In this document: positions 19,627-28,430 of the stretch, in pieces | Layout of the letters: each line of letters opens with the position of its first letter | Numbering within the stretch: position 1 is the stretch's first letter | DNA from: Streptomyces indicus | GTDB taxonomy: Bacteria > Actinomycetota > Actinomycetes > Streptomycetales > Streptomycetaceae | DNA: 64,000 nucleotides | NCBI RefSeq assembly: GCF_900100315.1 | Contig: NZ_FNFF01000002.1 | Location: forward strand, 580,638 to 644,637 | Direction of reading: 5' to 3' | Position numbers and translations under genes: made by a program | Notes under the pieces: generated by a model | Told to the model about the DNA's origin: nothing | Databases searched by the model: none | Seen by the model: the letters and a program-made list of their open reading frames with translations, nothing else

Positions 19627-20279
19627 GGAATGCGGTACCCCGCCCCGGTCACCGTCTGCACCAGCTGCGGCTCCCCCAGCTTGCGCCGCAGCTTGAGCAC
19701 CGCGAGCCGTACCGCACCGGTGAACGGGTCGGCGTGCTCGTCCCACACCTTCTCCAGGAGCTGCTCGGCGGAGACCACCGCCCCGTCCGCGCGCAGGAGT
19801 TCGGCGAGCAGCGCGAACTCCTTGGGCGACAGCGGTACGTAGCGTCCCTCGCGGAAGACCTCGCGGCGGGCCGGGTCCAGGGTGAGGCCGGCGCGGCGCA
19901 GCACCACGGGGGCGGCGGGCCGCGAGCGGCGGCCGAGCGCCTGGACGCGGGCGCCGAGTTCGGTGAAGGCGAAGGGCTTCGTGAGGTAGTCGTCGGCGCC
20001 GAGCGTCAGGCCGTCCACGCGGTCGCGGATGTCCGCCGCCGCCGTGAGCATGAGGACCCGTGGTCCGTCCCCCGTGAGGGCCAGCGCCCGGCACACGTCG
20101 TCGCCGTGCACGCCGGGCAGATCGCGGTCGAGGACGACGACGTCGTACGCGTGCACGCCCGTGCGCTCCAGGGCCGCAGCCCCGTCGTAGGCGACGTCCA
20201 CGGCGTGGGCCTCCTCGCGCAGCCACTGGCCGATCGCGTCGGCGAGCAGCCGCTCGTCCTCCACCACCAGGACCCTCAT
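19623..20279 (-). CDS. OmpR-type response regulator
   Basis: The 218-residue protein has the receiver domain (VLVVEDERLLADAIG; phospho-Asp in VVVLDRDLPG; Lys in YLTKPFA) and a C-terminal winged helix (LSPKEFALLAELLRADGAVVSAEQLL ... RLAVLKLRRKLG). It is translated just ahead of its kinase with an ATGA overlap. The divergent lipoprotein/ABC operon begins 260 bp away, and a strong inverted repeat (20491-20520) lies in that gap. The pair resembles TCS modules that control MacAB-like exporters. Confidence 0.92.
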   Translation of the reverse strand: MRVLVVEDERLLADAIGQWLREEAHAVDVAYDGAAALERTGVHAYDVVVLDRDLPGVHGDDVCRALALTGDGPRVLMLTAAADIRDRVDGLTLGADDYLTKPFAFTELGARVQALGRRSRPAAPVVLRRAGLTLDPARREVFREGRYVPLSPKEFALLAELLRADGAVVSAEQLLEKVWDEHADPFTGAVRLAVLKLRRKLGEPQLVQTVTGAGYRIP

Positions 20280-20490
20280 CGTTCCTCCTCCGCACCGGTG
20301 CCCGGGTCATGGTCGCCTCCGGGGCGTTTCCGCGGCGTCAGGGATTGCTGTGGACGCCGCCGCAGCCCCGGTGCGCCTCCGCCGCGCAGCCGCCATGCAC
20401 CTCCGCCGCCGGAGCCCGGCGGGCGCTCGCCGCGTACGCCCCACAGGAACCGGAAACCACAGGGAAACGCCCCGCCGCGTTGCATCGCCC

Positions 20491-20520
20491 TCACGACGGA
20501 CGTGCACAACGTCCGCGTGA
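20491..20520. promoter_or_regulatory. Inverted repeat upstream of efflux operon
   Basis: CGGACGT (20497-20503) and ACGTCCG (20509-20515) are perfect arms around GCACA. The pairing extends outward as TCACG/CGTGA with one unpaired A, spanning 20491-20520. It ends 19 bp before the lipoprotein start, so it is either the regulator's operator or a leader hairpin. Confidence 0.5.
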
Positions 20521-20538
20521 CGGAAGGGAGATGACGCG

Positions 20539-21072
20539 ATGGGCAGGTCCACGAGGTCCCTGCGGGGCGTCCTGGCGGCGGCACCCCTGGTGCTCGCGCT
20601 GGCGCTCACCGGCTGCGGCTCGGGCGACGACGGCAGTGGCGTCGCGTCCGTGAGCGGCGCGAAGAAGGACGGCGCCGAGCCGAGCGCGAGCGCGGATCCG
20701 CAGGAGATGGGCATGAAGTACGCGCAGTGCATGCGCGAGAACGGGGTGCCGATGGACGACCCGGAGCCCGGAGGCGGCATCCGCCTGAAGGTGGACGGCT
20801 CGATACCGAAGGCGACCGTGGACAAGGCCATGGAGGCCTGCCGCAAGTACCAGCCGCAGGGCGGCATGGGCAAGAACGGCGAGGGCGCGAAGAAGATGCG
20901 CGAGTTCGCGCAGTGCATGCGCAAGAACGGCGTCGAGGACTTCCCCGACCCCGAGGAGGGCGGCGGCATCCGGATCGACAAGGGTCTGGCGGACGACCCG
21001 GACTTCGAGAAGGCGCAGGAGGCCTGCGGCGACCTGATGGGCGGCAAGCCGCAGACGCAGGAGAAGGGCTGA
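20539..21072 (+). CDS. Lipoprotein with two AQCMR-type repeats
   Basis: The 177-residue protein has a lipoprotein signal with lipobox LTGC (Cys26). The mature part contains two copies of a motif: KYAQCMRENGVPMDDPEPGGGI and EFAQCMRKNGVEDFPDPEEGGGIR, each followed by a second Cys (MEACRKY, QEACGDL). The two Cys in each copy may pair in a small disulfide fold. It is the first gene of a four-gene operon with adaptor, ATPase and permease, and overlaps the adaptor start (TGATG). It probably sits on the outer face of the membrane and helps capture the exported substrate. I do not know a characterised homologue. Confidence 0.8.
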   Translation: MGRSTRSLRGVLAAAPLVLALALTGCGSGDDGSGVASVSGAKKDGAEPSASADPQEMGMKYAQCMRENGVPMDDPEPGGGIRLKVDGSIPKATVDKAMEACRKYQPQGGMGKNGEGAKKMREFAQCMRKNGVEDFPDPEEGGGIRIDKGLADDPDFEKAQEACGDLMGGKPQTQEKG

Positions 21073-22310
21073 TGGGTGAGCCGGCGGTCGAGGACCGCAC
21101 CCGTCCGGAGGGGGAGCCGGAGCCCGGGCCGGAGGAGAAGGCGCAGCCGCAGGAGACCACAGGGACGCACGCGACCAAGGGGGCGCAGGAGGCCGCAGGG
21201 CCGCACGAGGACACCGGATTCGCGCCCGAGACGCGGCGCCCGCGCGGTCGGCGCGGCTTCAAGGTCGCCGTCGCCCTCGCGGTGCTCGCGACCGGCGGCG
21301 CCGTCACGGCCGCCGCGCTGGGCCTGGGCGGCGCCGACCCGAGGGCGCAGACGGGCGACGCCCTGCCGCCGGCCACCGCCGAGGTCACCCGGGGCACGCT
21401 CGCGGACACCGAGACCGCCGACGGACAGCTCGGCCACGGCACGACACGGACCGCGTCCACCCGGCTGCCGGGCACGCTGACCTGGGCTCCCGGCACCGGC
21501 GACCGGATCACCCGCGGCAAGTCGCTGTACGCGGTGGACGGCGCGCCGGTGACGCTGATGTACGGCTCCACGCCCGCGTACCGCGCCCTGAAGGAGGGCG
21601 TGGAGGGCGCGGACGTACGGCAGTTGGAGAAGAACCTCGACGCGCTCGGCTACGAGGGCTTCACCGTCGACGAGGAGTACACCGCGGGGACGGCCGATGC
21701 GGTACGCGCCTGGCAGGAGGACCGGGGCCTGGCGGAGACGGGTGAGGTCCCGCTGGGCCAGGTGGTGTTCGCGGACGGTGCCGTCCGCGTGGACAGCGTG
21801 CAGGCCCAGGAGGGCGACGCGCTGCGGCCCGGCGACGCGGTGCTCGCGTACACCGGGACCAGCCGCGCCGTGACCGTCGAACTGGACTCGGCCGACCAGG
21901 AGATGGCGAAGGAGGGCGCGAAGGTGGAGGTGCGGCTGCCCGACGACCAGGTGGCGGCCGGGAAGGTCGAGGAGGTCACCACGGTCATCAAGCCGGCCGA
22001 GGGGCAGCAGGAGGCCGAGACGAAGATCGAGGTCGTGGTCGGGTTCACGGACGACAAGGGGCGCAAGGCCGCCGAGCAGTACGCGCTCGCGGCCGTGCAC
22101 GTGGACTTCACGGCACGGACCCGCGAGGACGTGCTCACGGTCCCGGTCGCGGCGCTGCTCGCGCTGGCCGAGGGCGGCTTCGGCGTGGAGGTCGTCGAGG
22201 GCACGAAGTCCTCGTATGTCCCGGTGGAGACCGGCCTGTTCGCGAACGGCCGGGTCGAGGTCTCCGGGGCCGGCATCGCCGAGGGCGTGAAGGTGGGGGT
22301 GCCGAAGTGA
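21072..22310 (+). CDS. Membrane-fusion/peptidoglycan-binding adaptor of ABC exporter
   Basis: The 412-residue protein has a charged N-terminus, one membrane anchor near residues 60-82, and a HlyD/MacA-like extracytoplasmic body. A PG-binding-1 domain is inserted near residues 175-220 (ADVRQLEKNLDALGYEGFTVDEEYTAGTADAVRAWQEDRGL). In Gram-positive bacteria such adaptors link a MacB-type ABC exporter to the cell wall. It overlaps the upstream lipoprotein stop (TGATG) and the downstream ATPase start (GTGA), so the operon is tightly coupled. Confidence 0.88.
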   Translation: MGEPAVEDRTRPEGEPEPGPEEKAQPQETTGTHATKGAQEAAGPHEDTGFAPETRRPRGRRGFKVAVALAVLATGGAVTAAALGLGGADPRAQTGDALPPATAEVTRGTLADTETADGQLGHGTTRTASTRLPGTLTWAPGTGDRITRGKSLYAVDGAPVTLMYGSTPAYRALKEGVEGADVRQLEKNLDALGYEGFTVDEEYTAGTADAVRAWQEDRGLAETGEVPLGQVVFADGAVRVDSVQAQEGDALRPGDAVLAYTGTSRAVTVELDSADQEMAKEGAKVEVRLPDDQVAAGKVEEVTTVIKPAEGQQEAETKIEVVVGFTDDKGRKAAEQYALAAVHVDFTARTREDVLTVPVAALLALAEGGFGVEVVEGTKSSYVPVETGLFANGRVEVSGAGIAEGVKVGVPK

Positions 22311-23017
22311 TCGCGCTGACGGACGTCACGAAGACGTACGCGGGCGGGGTCACGGCACTCGCCGGAGTGTCCCTGACCATCGGCAGAGGTGAACTCGTGG
22401 GCATCGTCGGCCCGTCCGGCTCCGGCAAGTCCACGATGCTGAACGTGCTCGGCACGCTCGACCGGCCCACGTCCGGGAGCGTACGGATCGACGGATACGA
22501 CGTGGGCGCGCTCTCGGACGCCGAGCTGTCGGCGCTGCGGGCGGCCCGAATCGGCTTCGTCTTCCAGCAGTTCCACCTCGCGGCCGCCACCTCCGCGTGG
22601 GACAACGTGGCCGACGGGCTCCTGTACTGCGGGCTCGGCCTGCGCGAGCGGCGCCGGCGCGCGGCCGCGGTCCTGCGCCGGGTCGGACTCGGCCACCGGC
22701 TGCACCACGCGCCGCACGAGCTGTCCGGCGGCGAGCGCCAGCGCGTCGCCATCGCGCGGGCGGTCGCGGGCGACCCGGGCCTGCTCCTCGCCGACGAACC
22801 GACCGGCGCGCTCGACTCGGTGACCAGCGAGGGCATCATGCGGCTGCTGCGCGAGCTGCACGAGGCCGGCACCACCGTCGTGATCATCACGCACGAACGG
22901 GAGATCGCGGACGGACTGCCGCGGCAGGTGCGGATGCGGGACGGGCGGATCGTGAGCGATTCGGGGGCGCCGGCGCACGGCGTCCCTTCGGCGGGCGAGC
23001 CGGTGGGGGCACCGTGA
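22307..23017 (+). CDS. MacB/LolD-type ABC transporter ATP-binding protein
   Basis: The 236-residue protein has all ABC motifs: Walker [10 protein letters not shown] near residue 37, Q-loop FVFQQFHLAAA, signature [14 protein letters not shown], Walker B LLLADEPTGALDS and the switch His in VIITHE. Length and sequence place it with the MacB/LolD/FtsE class that works by mechanotransmission with FtsX-like permeases. The start GTG overlaps the adaptor stop, and its own stop overlaps the permease start (GTGA). Confidence 0.95.
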   Translation: MIALTDVTKTYAGGVTALAGVSLTIGRGELVGIVGPSGSGKSTMLNVLGTLDRPTSGSVRIDGYDVGALSDAELSALRAARIGFVFQQFHLAAATSAWDNVADGLLYCGLGLRERRRRAAAVLRRVGLGHRLHHAPHELSGGERQRVAIARAVAGDPGLLLADEPTGALDSVTSEGIMRLLRELHEAGTTVVIITHEREIADGLPRQVRMRDGRIVSDSGAPAHGVPSAGEPVGAP

Positions 23018-24249
23018 CCGTGGACGTGCGGGCGCCGGAACTGCCGCGCGTCCAGGGACCGTTGAGGCCCGCCCGGCTGCGGCCGCGCGATGTGGTCAAG
23101 GTGGGGTCGGTCGGTCTGCGCACCCGCCCGCTGCGGGCCTTCCTGTCCGCCCTCGGCATCGCCATCGGCATCGCGGCCATGGTGGCCGTGGTCGGCATCT
23201 CGGCCTCCTCGCAGGCCGGCCTCGACCGTACGCTGGCCGCGCTCGGCACGAATCTGCTCACCGCGTCGCCGGGCTCCACGATGACCGGCGGCCAGGCTCA
23301 ACTCCCCGACACCGCCGAGCAGATGGCGGCCAGGATCGGGCCGGTGACCTCCGTGTCGGCGCTCGGCAAGGTGCCCGACGCGAAGGTGTACCGCACCGCG
23401 AAGATCCCGCAGGCCGAGACCGGCGGCCTGTCCGCGTACGCCGCACGCACCGGTCTGCGCGCCACGACGGGCGCGACGCTCGCGAGCGGCACCTGGCTGA
23501 ACGAGGCCACCGGCCGCTATCCCGCGACGGTACTCGGCGCGACGGCGGCCGAGCGCCTGGGCATCGGCCGCGCGGGCGCGGACACCCAAGTCCTCATCGG
23601 GGGACGGCTGTTCACGGTGGTGGGCATCCTGGCCCCGGCGCCGCTCGCGCCCGAGCTCGACACTGCGGCCCTCGTGGGCTGGCCCGTCGCGCAGGAGGAG
23701 CTGGGCTTCGACGGGCATCCGACCACGCTCTACGTACGGGCCGAGGACGCCGATGTCGAGGACGTGCAGGCGGTGCTCGGATCGACCGCCAACCCCGAGG
23801 CGCCCAACGAGGTCGAGGTCTCGCGCCCCTCGGACGCGCTCGCCGCGAAGAAGGCCGCGGGCGAGGCCTTCACCGGGCTGCTCCTCGGACTCGGCGCGGT
23901 GGCGCTCCTCGTGGGCGGGGTCGGCGTGGCGAACACCATGGTGATCTCGGCGCTCGAACGCCGCGCGGAGATCGGCCTGCGGCGCTCGCTCGGCGCCACC
24001 CGCGGCCAGATCCGCACGCAGTTCCTCGCGGAGTCCCTGCTGCTCTCGGCGCTCGGCGGGGTGGGCGGCGCGGTCCTCGGCATCGCGGTCACGGCCGGCT
24101 ACGCGCTCTACCAGGACTGGCCGGTGACGGTGCCGCCGTGGGCGGCGGCGGGCGGGGTGGGCGCCACGCTGGTGATCGGCGCGGTGGCGGGCCTGTATCC
24201 GGCGGTACGGGCGTCACGCCTCTCCCCTACGGAGGCGCTTGCCGCCTAG
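23014..24249 (+). CDS. FtsX/MacB-like ABC transporter permease
   Basis: The 411-residue protein has an N-terminal membrane segment after VGLRTRPLRAFLSALGIAIGIAAMVAVVGIS, a large extracytoplasmic domain of about 220 residues (MacB-PCD type), and three C-terminal segments with the ERRAEIGLRRSLGATRGQIRTQFLAESLLLSALGG signature of FtsX-domain permeases. It is the last gene of the operon. The complete exporter probably moves an antimicrobial or envelope compound outward. A GC-rich inverted repeat follows. Confidence 0.93.
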   Translation: MTVDVRAPELPRVQGPLRPARLRPRDVVKVGSVGLRTRPLRAFLSALGIAIGIAAMVAVVGISASSQAGLDRTLAALGTNLLTASPGSTMTGGQAQLPDTAEQMAARIGPVTSVSALGKVPDAKVYRTAKIPQAETGGLSAYAARTGLRATTGATLASGTWLNEATGRYPATVLGATAAERLGIGRAGADTQVLIGGRLFTVVGILAPAPLAPELDTAALVGWPVAQEELGFDGHPTTLYVRAEDADVEDVQAVLGSTANPEAPNEVEVSRPSDALAAKKAAGEAFTGLLLGLGAVALLVGGVGVANTMVISALERRAEIGLRRSLGATRGQIRTQFLAESLLLSALGGVGGAVLGIAVTAGYALYQDWPVTVPPWAAAGGVGATLVIGAVAGLYPAVRASRLSPTEALAA

Positions 24250-24264
24250 CCCCCCGTTGGCGTT

Positions 24265-24300
24265 GGGGCGGGGCGGGGAGAGGAACCCCCACCCCGCCCC
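24265..24300. terminator. GC-rich inverted repeat between convergent genes
   Basis: GGGGCGGGG (24265-24273, with an overlapping second copy) pairs with CCCCGCCCC (24292-24300). It fills the 50-bp gap between the permease gene and the convergent gene at 24301, consistent with a shared terminator. Confidence 0.6.
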
Positions 24301-25113
24301 TCAGTCCCGCGCCCGCACCCGGTCGTACGCCAGCCCCAACCCCCCGTTGACCACAAGCGCCACCCCGGTGACCGCCCACGCGGGGCTCCGCCGTCGCAGC
24401 GCATACCCCAGCACCGGCACCCCCGCGAGGACCTGCACCAGCGCGAGGGCCCGCGCTTTCGGCCCGCGCACCCAGGCCCCGAGCCGCCCTCGCTCGACCA
24501 CGTCCAGCTCGGCGCTGACCACCTCGCGCCACCCGGTCCACCGCACCTGTTCCACCTCGGGCAACTCCTCGGCCGCAGACCGGAGTTCCTCGGTGGAAAG
24601 CCCCGGCGCGAGCCCCGCGGGCAGCGCGAGCCCCGCCCGCCCGAGCACCGCGAGCAGCCCGCGCATCCGGGCCCGCGCGTCGGCGTCCGAGTCGGGGCGC
24701 GCGAGCTCTTCCAGCGACTGCATGTCGAGTACGGGGTCGAGGCCGAGCCGGGAGACGAAGCTGCTCAGGGCCTCTTCCTCGCCCACGGGCGTGCCGTTCG
24801 CCAGCCATACGTAGCCGACCGTGCGCCGGAAGCCGGAGGCGAGCGTGAACCCCGCGCCGCCGTCGTCCCACCACAGGGCGAGCGCCGGCCACGGCGAGGC
24901 GACCGCGAGCGCCGAGGCCCAGCCGCGCGCGACCCGGTCCACCTGTTCCTCGCCCTGACGCCAGGGCCTGCCCTCGGGCACGAGCACACTCCACTCCGGC
25001 CCTGCCTCCGCGAGCAGCATCGGCTCGCGCAGCAGCTGCGCCGCGGGACCCACGGCGGCCGGATCGGAGCGGCACAGGAGCAGGGCGCCGGGGTTCCCGG
25101 GAACGTCAGGCAT
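24301..25113 (-). CDS. Hypothetical protein with C-terminal membrane segments
   Basis: The 270-residue protein is not recognised. It starts MPDVPGNPGALLLCRSDPAAV and is mostly soluble, with aromatic-rich strands (PWPALALWWDDGGAGFTLASGFRRTVGYVWLANG). It ends with two probable membrane helices (ALALVQVLAGVPVLGYAL and AWAVTGVALVVNGGLGLAY). Codon use is typical for the window. It is divergent from the DUF4097-PadR operon. Confidence 0.7.
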   Translation of the reverse strand: MPDVPGNPGALLLCRSDPAAVGPAAQLLREPMLLAEAGPEWSVLVPEGRPWRQGEEQVDRVARGWASALAVASPWPALALWWDDGGAGFTLASGFRRTVGYVWLANGTPVGEEEALSSFVSRLGLDPVLDMQSLEELARPDSDADARARMRGLLAVLGRAGLALPAGLAPGLSTEELRSAAEELPEVEQVRWTGWREVVSAELDVVERGRLGAWVRGPKARALALVQVLAGVPVLGYALRRRSPAWAVTGVALVVNGGLGLAYDRVRARD

Positions 25114-25284
25114 GCCCTCACGCTAGGGCAATATGCCCTGGTTAGCGCGTTATTGGCACCCTCACGAGGGGCGTACGGACCTCTTCGCCTCCGCGCACGG
25201 AACTCCCGCGTCCCGGCGCCGGAACCCGTCCCCCTAGGGGCACCCCGGACCCGTAAATCAGGTGCGCGGGCCCCAGGGCACGCC

Positions 25285-25333
25285 TTGACTTCACCCAACC
25301 GCGATATATCGTGTCTAGCAGAAGACGCGATAT
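25285..25333 (+). promoter_or_regulatory. Promoter with overlapping PadR-type operator
   Basis: TTGACT (25285-25290) and TATCGT (25307-25312), 16 bp apart, form a good sigma-70-like promoter. Overlapping the -10 is an inverted repeat, ATATCGTGTCT (25306-25316) and AGACGCGATAT (25323-25333): 11-bp arms with one mismatch, spacer AGCAGA. The downstream operon contains a PadR regulator gene, so this is a strong candidate autoregulatory operator. Confidence 0.7.
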
Positions 25334-25436
25334 GGCGCGTAATGGGTCGCCGAGCCCGGCCGCGGTGTGAGAGCCGGAGCCGCAGCACGCGACACAGGCC
25401 GCGTCCCAGGCAACCCGAGGCCGAAGGAGGTCAGCC

Positions 25437-26399
25437 ATGCCAGAGTCGACGTGGACCGTCGCGGAGCCCAAGAAGCTCACCTTCGACGACCCGGTCACGA
25501 CCCTTCAGGTACGCATCGTCAATGGAACCGTCAACGTGGTGGGCACCGATGAAGGTTCCGCCCGGCTCGAGATCTCCGAGGTGCACGGGCCCGAGCTGAT
25601 CGTCCGCCACGAGGGCGGTGTGCTCAGCGTCGGCTACGACGACCTGCCCTGGAAGGGCTGGCTCAAGTTCCTCGACCGCAAGGGCTGGCACCGCAAGGCC
25701 GTCGTCTCGCTCGCCGTGCCCAGCGGCACGCGCGTCGAGGTCGGCGTGATCGGCGCGAGCGCGATGGTCTCCGGCATCGAAGGGCCCGCCACCGTCAAGG
25801 GCATCAGCGGCGACTCCACCCTGGTCGGCCTGACCGGGCCGGTGCGCGCCGAGTCCGTGTCCGGCGATGTCGAGGCCCAGTCCGTCACCGGCGAGCTGCG
25901 CTACAACTCCGTCTCCGGGAATCTGACGGTGATCGACGCCGGCGCCTCCGTACGCGCCGACTCCGTCAGCGGGGACATGATCGTGGACCTCGACCCGCAG
26001 GGCGGGCTCGCGGATGTCGCCCTGAACAGCGTCTCCGGGGAGATCGCGATCCGGCTGCCGCACCCGGTCGACGCCGAGGTCGAGGCCAACACGACCAGCG
26101 GCGCCGTCTCCAACGCGTTCGAGGACTTGCAGATCGGCGGCATGTGGGGCGCCAAGCGGGTCACGGGCCGGCTCGGCGAGGGCCGCGGCAGGCTCAAGGC
26201 CACCACGATCTCCGGCGGCATCGCGCTGCTGCGGCGCCCGCCGCGGGAGGACGCGGAGGAGCCCGCGGACACCCCGCCGGCCGACACCCCGCCCACAGGC
26301 ACCCCGCCCGCGGACTCGCCGGCGACCGACACCGCGCCGGCCGACACCCCGCCGGCCGACCGCCCGGCCTCCGACGGCCCGACCGGGAAGGTGCTCTGA
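25437..26399 (+). CDS. DUF4097-family beta-strand repeat protein
   Basis: The 320-residue protein is built of short repeating strands with the V-x-G/S-G-x pattern (VVGTDEGSARLEI, VKGISGDSTLVGLTGPVRAESVSGDVEAQSVTGELRYNSVSGNLTVID) typical of DUF4097 right-handed beta-solenoids. The C-terminal 45 residues are a Pro/Thr/Asp-rich tail (PADTPPADTPPTGTPP). No signal peptide or membrane anchor is seen, so it is probably cytosolic. Only one base separates its stop from the PadR start, indicating an operon; the pairing is common in actinobacteria but the role is unknown. Confidence 0.85.
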   Translation: MPESTWTVAEPKKLTFDDPVTTLQVRIVNGTVNVVGTDEGSARLEISEVHGPELIVRHEGGVLSVGYDDLPWKGWLKFLDRKGWHRKAVVSLAVPSGTRVEVGVIGASAMVSGIEGPATVKGISGDSTLVGLTGPVRAESVSGDVEAQSVTGELRYNSVSGNLTVIDAGASVRADSVSGDMIVDLDPQGGLADVALNSVSGEIAIRLPHPVDAEVEANTTSGAVSNAFEDLQIGGMWGAKRVTGRLGEGRGRLKATTISGGIALLRRPPREDAEEPADTPPADTPPTGTPPADSPATDTAPADTPPADRPASDGPTGKVL

Positions 26400-26400
26400 G

Positions 26401-27450
26401 ATGGCCCCCGTCTTCGCCCACGGCCGGCTCCGGCTGTATCTGCTCAAGCTCCTCGACGAGGCACCGCGCCACGGATACGAGGTGATCCGCCTCCTGGAGG
26501 AGCGCTTCCAGGGCCTGTACGCGCCCTCCGCCGGCACCGTCTACCCGCGGCTCGCCAAGCTGGAGGCCGAGGGCCTGGTCACGCACACCACCGAGGGCGG
26601 CCGCAAGGTCTACTCGATCACCGACGCGGGCCGCGCCGAACTGGCCGAGCGCGCCGGGGAGTTGGCCGACCTGGAGCTGGAGATCCACGAGTCCGTGGCC
26701 GAGCTCGCGGCCGAGATCCGCGACGACGTGCGCGGCGCCGCGGGTGATCTGCGGCGCGAGATGCGGGCCGCGGCGGGCGAGGCGCGCTCCTCCGCCCGGA
26801 AGTCCGCGCGCGGCGGCATGGACTGGGAGGCCTCGTTCGGCGACAGCGAGGGCTGGCGGCTTGCCAAGGAGGAGCTGCGCCGGGCCAAGCAGGAGCTGAA
26901 GGAGCAGGCGCGCCGGGCCAAGGACGAGTCGCGGCGGGCCCGCGAGGACGCCCAGCGGGCGCGGCGGCAGGCGCAGGACGCGACCCGTGAGGCCCGTGAG
27001 GAGGCGCGCGAGGAGATGCAGCGGGTCGCCAAGTCCGTGCAGGACAAGGTGCAGGACCACTTCCAGCGCGGGGACTGGCCGACGGGCCTGCGCGAGGGCC
27101 TTGCGGAGATCACCAAGGAGCTCGGCCGTTTCACCAAGCCGGGAGCCTGGGGCGGCCCCGCGGAGTCCGAGCCGAGCGTGGTGGTGGACTTCGGCAAGCC
27201 GGGCGCGTCCGAGGATTCCGTACGGGATGACGTGCCGCCCACCGCGGAGGAGCCCGCCTGGGCGCGCGAGGAGTCCACGGGCGATCCGGCCCGCGATCTG
27301 GACCGGCTGCTGGACCGCTTCCGTGACGACATCCGCGACGCCGCCCGCGACCACGGGGTGACGGAGGAGCAACTCACCGAAGCCCGCGCGCGGTTGGCGG
27401 CCACGGCCGTGCGGCTCGGCTCGATCCTGCGGGGGCGGGACGCGCAGTAG
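26401..27450 (+). CDS. PadR-family regulator with long coiled-coil domain
   Basis: The 349-residue protein has a PadR winged helix at residues 1-85 (LRLYLLKLLDEAPRHGYEVIRLLEERFQGLYAPSAGTVYPRLAKLEAEGLV). A very long Ala/Arg/Glu-rich coiled coil follows at about 90-215 (REEAREEMQRVAKSVQDKV), then a C-terminal helix bundle (LDRLLDRFRDDIRDAARDHGVTEEQLTEARARLAA). Typical PadR proteins are only 110-180 residues, so the coiled coil is an unusual extension, perhaps for oligomerisation or for binding DUF4097. A PadR-like operator overlaps the operon promoter. Confidence 0.9.
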   Translation: MAPVFAHGRLRLYLLKLLDEAPRHGYEVIRLLEERFQGLYAPSAGTVYPRLAKLEAEGLVTHTTEGGRKVYSITDAGRAELAERAGELADLELEIHESVAELAAEIRDDVRGAAGDLRREMRAAAGEARSSARKSARGGMDWEASFGDSEGWRLAKEELRRAKQELKEQARRAKDESRRAREDAQRARRQAQDATREAREEAREEMQRVAKSVQDKVQDHFQRGDWPTGLREGLAEITKELGRFTKPGAWGGPAESEPSVVVDFGKPGASEDSVRDDVPPTAEEPAWAREESTGDPARDLDRLLDRFRDDIRDAARDHGVTEEQLTEARARLAATAVRLGSILRGRDAQ

Positions 27451-27456
27451 GACACG

Positions 27457-27500
27457 AGGAGGGGTGGGCCCGCCGCATCAGCGGCGGACCCACCCCTCCT
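27457..27500. terminator. Long bidirectional hairpin terminator
   Basis: Positions 27457-27476 pair with 27481-27500 as a 20-bp stem with one C-A mismatch and an ATCA loop. It separates the convergent PadR and lipoprotein genes. Confidence 0.85.
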
Positions 27501-27518
27501 TCGTACCCGGGCTCCGGA

Positions 27519-28229
27519 TCAGTTCGAGATGTGGAACGTGATCTGGTGCAGGTACACGATCTTGGTGTCCTCGCCGTCGGGCGCGTCCGGGTTCGGAGCG
27601 TCGGACTGGAAGTAGAACTGGGGCGCCTTCTGGCCGACGAGCTTGCCCTCGCTCTCCAGCTCGGCCATCTCCTTGACGAAGGTGTTGGCATCCGGGGTCG
27701 AGGAACCCATCCGCTTCGCCAGGTCGCCCTCGACGACCACCTTCAGCTTCGCGTCGTCAAGCAGCACGTTCATCGCCGCCCCGGTCGCGCTGTCCGGCTT
27801 GAACTGGGGCTCGGTCTCGCCGCCCTGGCACTCGTAGTGGCCGAGGACGAGGCCCACCACGGTGTTGGGCGCCTCGCCGCCGAAGGTGAGCGTCTCGATC
27901 TTTCCGTAGGGGCCCTGGCCGTTCTCGGCGCAGACGTTGTCGGCCGGGTTCACCCCGCCCTTGCCGTCGCCGCTCCCGCCGCTCCCCTCGGGGGCGGCCG
28001 TCCCGGTCTTGTCCCCGGCGGGCTTCGACGGCTTGTCGGTCTTGTCGCCCTGCTCGGGCTGCTCGGGCTTCTCGGACTGCTCCGGCTTCTCGGTGGCCGT
28101 CGCGGAGGGCTTGCTCCCGTCGGCCTTCCCGTCCTCCTCACCCGGCTGGCAGGCGGTGGTGGTGAGCAGGGCGGCGAGGGCGAGCGCCCCCAGGACGGTG
28201 ACTCTGCTGCTCTTGCGGATGACGCGCAT
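27519..28229 (-). CDS. Secreted lipoprotein of unknown function
   Basis: The 236-residue protein has a lipoprotein signal ending LLTTTAC (Cys27), then a charged Lys/Pro/Glu-rich linker to about residue 95 (EKPEQSEKPEQPEQGDKTDKPSKPAGDK). A globular domain of about 140 residues contains two Cys (NVCAENG and HYECQGG) that could form a disulfide. No known domain was recognised. The linker suggests display across the cell wall. It is convergent with PadR. Confidence 0.78.
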   Translation of the reverse strand: MRVIRKSSRVTVLGALALAALLTTTACQPGEEDGKADGSKPSATATEKPEQSEKPEQPEQGDKTDKPSKPAGDKTGTAAPEGSGGSGDGKGGVNPADNVCAENGQGPYGKIETLTFGGEAPNTVVGLVLGHYECQGGETEPQFKPDSATGAAMNVLLDDAKLKVVVEGDLAKRMGSSTPDANTFVKEMAELESEGKLVGQKAPQFYFQSDAPNPDAPDGEDTKIVYLHQITFHISN

Positions 28230-28430
28230 GAAGATTCCCCCGAATCTCTGGGCCGGCTTGCGTGGTCGGTCCGGCGAGCAGAGTCTGCCCCGCGGGGATC
28301 AAGGATCCATCCTCGGCCCGGCGATCGTTACCGATCACGGACATGGCCGGAACGCTTCCGTTTCCCCCCGCCACGCCCCGCCCGACCTGCACGGACGGCG
28401 AACGGTCCGCACTCCCGCCGAGGCGCCCCC

